From CAZGOM01 sp964542875 (GTDB lineage: Bacteria; Planctomycetota; Phycisphaerae; Phycisphaerales; Phycisphaeraceae): a stretch of 6,160 nucleotides of DNA. The notes beneath the pieces are model-generated. The model was given only the letters and a program-made list of their open reading frames with translations, made no database searches and had not been told where the DNA came from. The position numbers and the translations under genes are program-made. Below are positions 1-4,003 of the stretch, piece after piece (position 1 is the first letter of the stretch; every line of letters begins with the position of its first letter). Where the stretch lies: positions 1 through 6,160 of the forward strand of contig CAZIWA010000198.1 in NCBI GenBank assembly GCA_964542875.1, in the 5' to 3' direction.

Positions 1-289
1 CGGGGGGGACGGGGAGGCCGATCTTGGTCATGGCGGCGAGGTTTGCGCCTTTGCCACCCAGGAGGGCCTTCATGTCACCGGCGCCGTCGGTCTTGGTTTT
101 GCCGAAGTAGTAGGTGAGCTTGCCGGCCTTGGGGGCGGCGGCTTTCTTAGCGACGGGTTTGACGGACTTTGCGACGGGTTTTGCAGCGGGCTTCTTGGCG
201 ACGGGCTTGGAGGCCACGGGCTTTTTAGCTGCGGGTTTTACGGGTTTTTTGACAGTTTTCGCCGGTGCCTTCTTGGGAGACTTCGCCAT
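1..289 (-). CDS. ppdK: Pyruvate, phosphate dikinase, N-terminal part (partial, runs off the window), with a basic N-terminal extension
   Basis: PPDK interconverts pyruvate, ATP and phosphate with phosphoenolpyruvate, AMP and pyrophosphate in the cytoplasm. Only the first 96 codons are present. Residues about 58-96 match the start of the PPDK nucleotide-binding domain: LTYYFGKTKTDGAGD, then MKALLGGKGANLAAMTKIGL and PVPP, including the family's GGKGANLAxM block. The family normally starts just before YFFG; here residues 1-57 (nt 119-289) are an extra tail made only of M, A, K, S, P, T, V and G, with 19 lysines and no acidic residue, in KPVAKKPA-like repeats. The ATG at 289 is preceded by AGAGGG about 10 nt upstream on the minus strand. 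The tail resembles histone H1-like low-complexity sequence; its role is unknown. The family call is near certain from the GGKGANLA block; the start is likely because the tail is continuous with the domain and has its own ribosome-binding site. Confidence 0.93.
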   Translation of the reverse strand, partial: MAKSPKKAPAKTVKKPVKPAAKKPVASKPVAKKPAAKPVAKSVKPVAKKAAAPKAGKLTYYFGKTKTDGAGDMKALLGGKGANLAAMTKIGLPVPP

Positions 290-332
290 GGAATTTAGAC
301 CCTCTGTAAAGGAGTTAGTGTTTGATGTAAAG

Positions 333-362
333 AAAAATGGACACGCTAAACGGAAGCGTGTC
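333..362 (-). terminator. Terminator-like hairpin in the ppdK leader (possible attenuator)
   Basis: GACACGCT (340-347) and AGCGTGTC (355-362) form a perfect 8-bp stem with a 7-nt loop. Read on the minus strand the stem is followed by CATTTTTCTTT, so it has the form of an intrinsic terminator. It lies between the predicted ppdK promoter and the ATG, beginning about 15 nt into the transcript and ending about 50 nt before the start codon. No gene on the minus strand ends just upstream, so attenuation or mRNA stabilisation fits better than simple termination. The plus-strand side lacks a T-run. I did not find a convincing antiterminator pairing. Confidence 0.45.
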
Positions 363-383
363 TCAACTATTGAAATCGCTGGG

Positions 384-411
384 ATTGTAGTGTTTTTGCG
401 GGAAAGGTCAA
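384..411 (-). promoter_or_regulatory. Sigma70-type promoter for ppdK
   Basis: On the minus strand TTGACC (406-411) and TACAAT (384-389) are separated by 16 nt. Each hexamer matches five of six positions of the sigma70 consensus. Predicted transcription start is near 377, giving a leader of about 88 nt before the ppdK ATG at 289. This is the best promoter-like sequence in the window; no experimental support is available. Confidence 0.6.
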
Positions 412-777
412 AGGAAAGAAGGGTCTGGGGGCTGGGATTTAGGGTCTGGCCAGAGGGAGGACGAGATGCATTTTCGATTGTGATCCGGAGGAGTGAGGAT
501 GATTAAAAAGATGAGGGGTTGAGCAGGATTTGGGCTGGAATTTCAGAGTTTTGAAGAAGCGTTTGCGGCGAAGGGGCAGAGAAGGGTGTTTTGGGAGGTT
601 CGCGCTCAGAGGATCAAGAGGGGCAAGATTTTTATCCGGCGGAATGATATCGCGAGGCAGGCCGGTGGGGCAGAGCGAGGTTTTTAGCCGGTTTTTGGTG
701 AAAAATAGGTGAAAATGGGAGCGTTGACGTATTTTTACGGGTTGGAATGAAATGGGTTTCGAGGCGGTCTGAAAAGC
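412..777. other. Intergenic stretch with no convincing gene
   Basis: Between the ppdK promoter and the pseudopilin promoter there are about 370 bases in which I recognise no protein, RNA gene or terminator. Open frames on both strands translate to low-complexity or unrecognisable sequence. The plus strand is purine-rich around 400-530. A TTGACG at 724-729 has no good -10 partner. Confidence 0.5.
420..449. repeat. Short direct repeat AGGGTCTGG, spaced 21 bp
   Basis: AGGGTCTGG occurs exactly at 420-428 and 441-449, start to start 21 bp, or two helical turns, just upstream of the ppdK -35 element. GGGTCTG recurs at 842-848 close to the pseudopilin start, but also inside the dioxygenase gene, so chance is possible. 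It could be a regulator site; this is weak inference. Confidence 0.25.
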
Positions 778-806
778 TTGGTAGGCCTGGGGGGGAGGGG
801 TATAGT
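778..806 (+). promoter_or_regulatory. Sigma70-type promoter for the pseudopilin gene
   Basis: TTGGTA (778-783) and TATAGT (801-806) are separated by exactly 17 nt; the -10 matches five of six consensus positions and the -35 four of six. The spacer is very G-rich. A start near 813 would give a leader of about 50 nt to the ATG at 862, containing a small ATTC-GGCT-GAAT dyad (827-838) and the ribosome-binding site. Confidence 0.45.
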
Positions 807-861
807 CGGGCGAGTATTGGGTGTTTATTCGGCTGAATCCCGGGTCTGATCGGAGGACAAC

Positions 862-1626
862 ATGAAAAGCGAAGTCATACATCGCAATGATCGTGGTTTT
901 ACACTTGTGGAATTGCTGGTGGTGCTGGCGGTGATCGCGGTTTTGATGTCGATGCTGCTGCCTGCCTTAAAGGCATCACGCGAGATGGCCAAGACCATCA
1001 AATGCCAGGGCAATCTTCGGCAGGCGCATTTCGGGTTCAGCGCGTATGCGGTGGAGAACCGGGGGCACTGGATCGTGGGTTCTTACGGCAACGTGGTGTG
1101 GAGCCGGATCGTGATGTACAAGCTGGGCCTGAAATACACCGGGGAGCAGCCGGCGGTGATCCCCGCGGGGGCATGGAACCAGGGCGCCAGCGACCAGGGT
1201 TACGGTGATCCGAATCTGTATGTGCACGACTACTCATCCAAGTCGCGCAAGAACCAGATCATGAAGTGTCCGACAGAGAATTTCACGAACTACTGGGGCG
1301 GAGAGAATGCGACTTCGTACCGGTTCAACTCCGGGCTTACGTATGGGTACGGCCTGGGGGTGGGGGACTATTACACCATCACTTCCGCTAAGGCGCAGTG
1401 GGGCCGGGTAAAGGAGAACCAGCTTGAAAAGCCGAGCGGGACGTTTGTGATCGGCGACGGCATTATTGATGATGGAAGCTTTGATTATGAGATGGGGGGC
1501 ATCTCGGATATCAATCGGATCGCGACGTACCACGGTGGCGGGGCAAACTTTCTTTACACCGATGGGCATGCGGGGCACGTGATGAAGATCAATGCGACGA
1601 CGGCGATGTTTGATCGGCGCAAATGA
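862..1626 (+). CDS. Type II secretion/prepilin-type pseudopilin with H-X9-DG motif
   Basis: A 254-residue pilin-like protein predicted to be cleaved and methylated by a prepilin peptidase and anchored in the inner membrane or built into a pseudopilus. Residues 1-12 are a basic leader ending in Gly12; the cleavage site is G12/F13, followed by FTLVELLVVLAVIAVLMSML with the conserved glutamate at position 5 of the mature chain (E17). The hydrophobic helix runs to about residue 34 and continues into LPALKASREMAKTIKCQGNL, the usual helix with a cysteine (C48). A second cysteine is C136 in MKCPTEN. Near the C-terminus H224 is followed nine residues later by D234-G235, the H-X9-DG motif typical of the large PVC pseudopilin family. 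The start is supported by GGAGG at 852-856, 5 nt from the ATG. It appears monocistronic, with its own promoter upstream and a convergent gene downstream. Family assignment is secure; the partner or substrate is unknown, since PVC genomes hold many paralogues. Confidence 0.93.
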   Translation: MKSEVIHRNDRGFTLVELLVVLAVIAVLMSMLLPALKASREMAKTIKCQGNLRQAHFGFSAYAVENRGHWIVGSYGNVVWSRIVMYKLGLKYTGEQPAVIPAGAWNQGASDQGYGDPNLYVHDYSSKSRKNQIMKCPTENFTNYWGGENATSYRFNSGLTYGYGLGVGDYYTITSAKAQWGRVKENQLEKPSGTFVIGDGIIDDGSFDYEMGGISDINRIATYHGGGANFLYTDGHAGHVMKINATTAMFDRRK

Positions 1627-1661
1627 GGTGAGGGGGGAGGAAGCGTCATCGCGCGGTGGGA

Positions 1662-2462
1662 CTAGCCGCGGACCTGGCGTGGGGTGAGGCCGGTTTGCTG
1701 TTTGAATTGGCGGGTGAAAAAGAATTCATCGCAGTAGCCCAGGGAAAGGGCGATCTGGCGGACTTTCATGTTGGTTTCCATGAGGAGTTGGCGTGCGCGG
1801 GCGATGCGTGCGTGGATGAGGGCCTGCTGCGGGGTTTGGCCGGTGGTTTGCTTGAAGACGCGGGAGAAGTGGTCGGGGGTGCAGTTGGATTGGGCCGCCA
1901 TGGACTGAATGGAGGGGATGCGTGAGGGGTCTTCCTGGATGCGGGCGGCCCAGGCTGCGATGGATTGGGAGAGGTCGTTGGCGGCGGCGGAGGTGGGTCT
2001 TTTGGCCCAGGCGAAGGCCTGGTTGGATAAATCTTTGAAAACAGGGGCCAGGAGGGCGTTGGCCAGAGGGAGGGTGGAGCGGTCGTTGGCCAACTGGCCG
2101 ATGCGCCGAGTGATGGCGTCGACGCAGGCCACATCCTGAACGAAGGAAACCTCGGGGGGGAGATCAGGGCTGTGACGGTCGGTGATGATTTTGCCGTGGG
2201 GGTCGATGAGGTCGAAATGAATGAAGTTGACGCCGAGCGATTCGGAGTCGGAGTGGCCTGCTTCGTAGACGTTTCCGCCTCGGGCGATGAGACAGAAGCC
2301 GGGCTGGAGGGGGTAGGTTTTGTTTTGGGTTTTAAGCCAGCCGGTGCCGGACCAGACGAACCAGATGTCCAGGTCGGTGAAGCGCGGGCCCCAGGTTTTA
2401 GCGAGCGTCCATCCTGGGGTGGTGCGTACGCGGCCGGCGAGGTTGATGCGGGTGTGGTGCAT
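1662..2462 (-). CDS. AraC-family transcriptional regulator
   Basis: A 266-residue cytoplasmic DNA-binding regulator. The N-terminal part (about 20-100) is a cupin-like AraC ligand-binding domain, with the pattern LDIWFVWSGTGWLKTQ, LQPGFCLIARGG and IHFD at 81-84. A linker region (about 100-180) leads into the C-terminal AraC domain at 182-266. Its first helix-turn-helix lies around IQSMAAQSNCTPDHFSRVFK and its second around VRQIALSLGYCDEFFFTRQF, followed by the signature KQQTGLTP; the protein ends six residues later, as is usual. The ATG at 2462 is the only start I find in frame: the frame stays open upstream but has no ATG, GTG or TTG in the next 80 bases. The bases before it are pyrimidine-rich with no Shine-Dalgarno sequence. 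It is divergent from the PhyH-family gene, its most likely target, and convergent with the pseudopilin gene with 35 bases between stop codons. The effector is unknown; many relatives sense sugars, but nothing here specifies one. Confidence 0.93.
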   Translation of the reverse strand: MHHTRINLAGRVRTTPGWTLAKTWGPRFTDLDIWFVWSGTGWLKTQNKTYPLQPGFCLIARGGNVYEAGHSDSESLGVNFIHFDLIDPHGKIITDRHSPDLPPEVSFVQDVACVDAITRRIGQLANDRSTLPLANALLAPVFKDLSNQAFAWAKRPTSAAANDLSQSIAAWAARIQEDPSRIPSIQSMAAQSNCTPDHFSRVFKQTTGQTPQQALIHARIARARQLLMETNMKVRQIALSLGYCDEFFFTRQFKQQTGLTPRQVRG

Positions 2463-2480
2463 GGTGGGGAGGGTGCGGCG

Positions 2481-2495
2481 GCGGGCTTCGCCCGC
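2481..2495 (-). promoter_or_regulatory. Small perfect hairpin in the araC-type gene leader
   Basis: GCGGGC (2481-2486), TTC, GCCCGC (2490-2495) form a 6-bp GC-only stem with a 3-nt loop, ending 18 nt before the regulator's ATG on the minus strand. There is no T-run on either side, so it is not a terminator. It could limit translation or be a short palindromic repeat. Confidence 0.35.
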
Positions 2496-2550
2496 ATACG
2501 GTTGAGTTGGTGAAGAGGAGGCTAAAAAGGCAGAGGAAGTTGAGTCGTTG

Positions 2551-2560
2551 CGGGTTGATC
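2551..2560 (+). promoter_or_regulatory. GGGTTGAT motif, copy 1 (regulator-proximal)
   Basis: CGGGTTGATC occurs here and exactly again at 2761-2770. Copy 1 lies about 90 bp upstream of the AraC-type gene's start. Paired direct sites in a divergent regulator/target region fit AraC-family binding, but the assignment is inference. Confidence 0.3.
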
Positions 2561-2606
2561 GGCATTGACGCAGGCGCGTGCAAGAGTCTCCTTTTTCACG
2601 TTTTTA

Positions 2607-2713
2607 CCTGGGGCGGCGCGCTCAGAAGCGCTCGACCCCAGGCTGTGATAGCGCCGGGCCTTTGGCCCTCTTAGAGAAGAGGCATCGGGTTTAACGGTAT
2701 TGAGGTGCCGCCC
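2607..2713. repeat. Cluster of hairpins, possible dispersed intergenic repeat or structured RNA
   Basis: Several perfect inverted repeats follow one another. CCTGGGG (2607-2613) pairs with CCCCAGG (2636-2642), and inside it GCGCT (2618-2622) pairs with AGCGC (2627-2631) around a CAGA loop. GGGCC (2656-2660) pairs with GGCCC (2664-2668) around TTT. CCTCTT (2667-2672) pairs with AAGAGG (2677-2682) around AGAG, overlapping the previous stem by two bases. GGGCGGC (2611-2617) can also pair with GCCGCCC (2707-2713), closing the whole block. The arrangement resembles the GC-rich palindromic intergenic repeats I associate with Planctomycetes and Verrucomicrobia, from memory rather than a search. It could also be a leader RNA of the dioxygenase gene. 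I match it to no known riboswitch. Confidence 0.5.
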
Positions 2714-2742
2714 TGTCCTTTCCCAGAGGGGTAAGAGATCGG

Positions 2743-2758
2743 ATAAACACAAGTTTAT
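2743..2758. promoter_or_regulatory. Inverted repeat ATAAAC-N4-GTTTAT
   Basis: ATAAAC (2743-2748) and GTTTAT (2753-2758) are perfect inverted copies around ACAA, just upstream of the second GGGTTGAT motif. An AT-rich dyad of this size at a promoter could be an operator; the binding protein is unknown. Confidence 0.3.
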
Positions 2759-2760
2759 GC

Positions 2761-2775
2761 CGGGTTGATCCATGT
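2761..2775 (+). promoter_or_regulatory. GGGTTGAT motif, copy 2 (phyH-proximal)
   Basis: GGGTTGATCCATGT at 2762-2775 shares 13 of 14 bases with 3968-3981 upstream of the large exported gene, and CGGGTTGATC is identical to copy 1. It lies where an activator next to the -35 region of the predicted dioxygenase promoter would bind. An inverted GATCAAC at 2819-2825 may be a further half-site. Confidence 0.35.
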
Positions 2776-2785
2776 TCCAAGTGGG

Positions 2786-2801
2786 ATTATTGGGGAATAA
2801 T
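2786..2801 (+). promoter_or_regulatory. Inverted repeat ATTATT-GGGG-AATAAT overlapping a probable -10 of the dioxygenase gene
   Basis: ATTATT (2786-2791) and AATAAT (2796-2801) are perfect inverted copies. AATAAT matches five of six positions of the sigma70 -10 consensus and would start transcription near 2808, 34 nt before the ATG. I see no good -35 at the right distance, which fits a promoter that needs an activator. A dyad over the -10 could instead be a repressor site. Confidence 0.35.
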
Positions 2802-2841
2802 GATGTTGCCGATTAACTGATCAACACAAAAGAGGTTTGCG

Positions 2842-3675
2842 ATGAGCACTGCGACTTTGCCTTATGAACCGCGGCTTTATCAGACGACTTTGTTCGCCAG
2901 GGCGCTTGTGGGGGCCGGGGCGGTGGATGCCGCCGCGGTGGCGAAATACATGCAGGACGGCTATCTGACGGTGAACCAGTTTTATTCGGCAACGGAGGTG
3001 GCGGCGGGGATTCAGGGGTTGAGCGATTTGATCATGGGGAAGAATGCGGAGTTCAAGCATATTCAGTTTGAGCCGCGTCTGAGGCAGGAAGAGATCGACA
3101 AGATGGACCTGGAGGCGCGCGAGTACGCGGTGCGCAAGCTGATGGCGTTTTGCCCATACGACGCGAGGCTGCACGCGATGGCGTATCACCCGGTGCTGAT
3201 GGCGACGCTGGAGAAGATTTTCGGGGAGCCGGTGCAGTGCATTCAGGAGATGGCGCTGCTGAAGCCGCCTCAGGGGTCTGAGAAGCCGTGGCACCAGGAC
3301 AAGGCATACTTCAACTACGCGGTGGAGACGCGCGTGGTGGGGGTGTGGATCGCGCTGGACGAGGCGACGGTGGAGAACGGGTGCATGCATGTGCTGCCGG
3401 GTGGGCAAAAGCAGGGGGCGATTTACCACTACCCGGTGCGGGATTGGCAGATTTGTGATCGCGACATGTATGAGAAGAAGATCATGGCGTGCCCGCTGGA
3501 GCCGGGCGGACTGCTGCTGTTTGACGGTTTGATGCCGCATGGGACGCCGGTGAACATGTCGATGAAGCGTCGGCGGGCGCTGCAGTTCCACTACATCGCC
3601 AAGAGCGCGGTGAAGATTCCGCTTGAAGAGCGGATCAAGATTTATGGCGGTAAGGACAACGGGATGGAGTGTTGA
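2842..3675 (+). CDS. Phytanoyl-CoA dioxygenase (PhyH) family Fe(II)/2-oxoglutarate oxygenase
   Basis: A 277-residue cytoplasmic enzyme of the PhyH family, non-haem iron oxygenases that hydroxylate a substrate while converting 2-oxoglutarate to succinate and CO2. The iron triad is visible: H151 and D153 in PWHQDKAYF and H233 in LMPHGTPVN. R244 in KRRRALQFHY lies 11 residues after the distal histidine, the same spacing as H264 and R275 in human phytanoyl-CoA hydroxylase, so it probably binds the 2-oxoglutarate carboxylate. The core strands VVGVWIALDEATVENGCMHV and LPGG, and PGGLLLFDG, are typical. Length is normal for bacterial members. AGAGG at 2831-2835, 6 nt before the ATG, supports the start. 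It is divergent from the AraC-type regulator, which probably controls it. The substrate cannot be told from sequence: bacterial PhyH proteins act on many small molecules, so phytanoyl-CoA should not be assumed. The stop codon lies 14 bases before the assembly gap, so the gene is complete. Confidence 0.93.
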   Translation: MSTATLPYEPRLYQTTLFARALVGAGAVDAAAVAKYMQDGYLTVNQFYSATEVAAGIQGLSDLIMGKNAEFKHIQFEPRLRQEEIDKMDLEAREYAVRKLMAFCPYDARLHAMAYHPVLMATLEKIFGEPVQCIQEMALLKPPQGSEKPWHQDKAYFNYAVETRVVGVWIALDEATVENGCMHVLPGGQKQGAIYHYPVRDWQICDRDMYEKKIMACPLEPGGLLLFDGLMPHGTPVNMSMKRRRALQFHYIAKSAVKIPLEERIKIYGGKDNGMEC

Positions 3676-3677
3676 AG

Positions 3678-3801
3678 AAAGGTACAAGGNNNNNNNNNNN
3701 NNNNNNNNNNNNNNNNNNNNNNNNNNNNNNNNNNNNNNNNNNNNNNNNNNNNNNNNNNNNNNNNNNNNNNNNNNNNNNNNNNNNNNNNNAAAGGTACAAG
3801 G
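3678..3801. repeat. Identical 12-bp sequences on both sides of the assembly gap
   Basis: AAAGGTACAAGG occurs at 3678-3689, directly before the gap, and at 3790-3801, directly after it. On the right the sequence goes on as GGTACAA then GGGACAA, two related 7-base units. This suggests that a short tandem repeat broke the assembly, or that two contigs overlap and were not merged. Confidence 0.6.
3690..3789. other. Assembly gap of 100 N
   Basis: Exactly 100 undetermined bases, the usual placeholder for a gap of unknown size. The true distance between the dioxygenase gene and the terminator, and anything lying between them, is not known. Confidence 0.98.
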
Positions 3802-3834
3802 GACAAGTAAAGAGGGGAATGCCGGGTTCCGGTG

Positions 3835-3873
3835 ATGCCGTCGGTGGCTTTTGGGCTGCCGGCGGCATTTTTT
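3835..3873 (+). terminator. Rho-independent terminator
   Basis: ATGCCGTCGGTGGC (3835-3848) pairs with GCTGCCGGCGGCAT (3855-3868) in a 14-bp stem with three G-T pairs, around a 6-nt loop, followed directly by a run of six T (3868-3873). It would end the dioxygenase transcript, or that of a gene hidden in the gap, and separates it from the exported protein gene. Confidence 0.82.
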
Positions 3874-3931
3874 GTTTGAGGAAAGCCAAAAATTACGCAC
3901 TATTGATTTTGGGGGTAGGATTAGGAAAGCG

Positions 3932-3945
3932 TTGGGCTGGCCCAA
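3932..3945. promoter_or_regulatory. Dyad TTGGGC-TG-GCCCAA upstream of the exported protein gene
   Basis: A perfect 6+6 inverted repeat with a 2-base centre, about 60 bp before the ATG at 4004. It has the symmetry of an operator; it is not a terminator, as no T-run follows. No strong sigma70 hexamer pair is visible between the terminator and the gene. Confidence 0.3.
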
Positions 3946-3966
3946 GGTGTTTTGGGTGCGCCGGTG

Positions 3967-3981
3967 TGGGTTGATTCATGT
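3967..3981 (+). promoter_or_regulatory. GGGTTGAT motif, copy 3 (upstream of the exported protein gene)
   Basis: GGGTTGATTCATGT (3968-3981) differs at one base of 14 from the copy before the dioxygenase gene and has the same orientation relative to the gene. It ends 22 nt before the ATG. Shared control by the AraC-type regulator is possible; a chance match is not excluded. Confidence 0.3.
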
Positions 3982-4003
3982 GTTTTTTTGCAAGGGTTTT
4001 TCC

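Noticed and set aside
114..506. 130-codon open frame on the plus strand opposite ppdK
   Set aside because: Its repetitive GFLATG-like sequence is simply the antisense reading of the ppdK lysine/alanine tail.
724..750. TTGACG at 724 as a promoter for the pseudopilin
   Set aside because: No acceptable -10 hexamer at 16-18 bp; the pair at 778-806 fits better.
439..882. 147-codon open frame on the minus strand
   Set aside because: No recognisable domain, low-complexity basic/proline-rich composition, and it overlaps the pseudopilin promoter and start on the opposite strand.
1652..1670. CGCGG...CCGCG inverted repeat at the stop of the AraC-type gene as a terminator
   Set aside because: Only a 5-bp stem with a 9-base loop and no T-run on either strand; it overlaps coding sequence.
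1766..2497. 243-codon proline/serine-rich frame on the minus strand
   Set aside because: It is a shifted-frame reading of the AraC-family gene, whose own frame has clear domains.
2607..2713. tRNA or known riboswitch in the hairpin cluster
   Set aside because: GCTCGACCCC looks a little like a T-arm, but no acceptor stem or anticodon arm fits, and I recognise no conserved riboswitch core.
2522..2773. 83-codon minus-strand frame in the divergent intergenic region
   Set aside because: It reads across the hairpin cluster and has no recognisable domain; probably a spurious translation of structured or repeated DNA.
3678..3801. CRISPR array at the gap
   Set aside because: The repeated unit is only 7-12 bases with no spacer-repeat alternation and no cas gene nearby.
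2821..3945. 374-codon minus-strand frame
   Set aside because: It runs through the 100-N gap and lies antisense to the dioxygenase; histidine/arginine-rich shadow composition.
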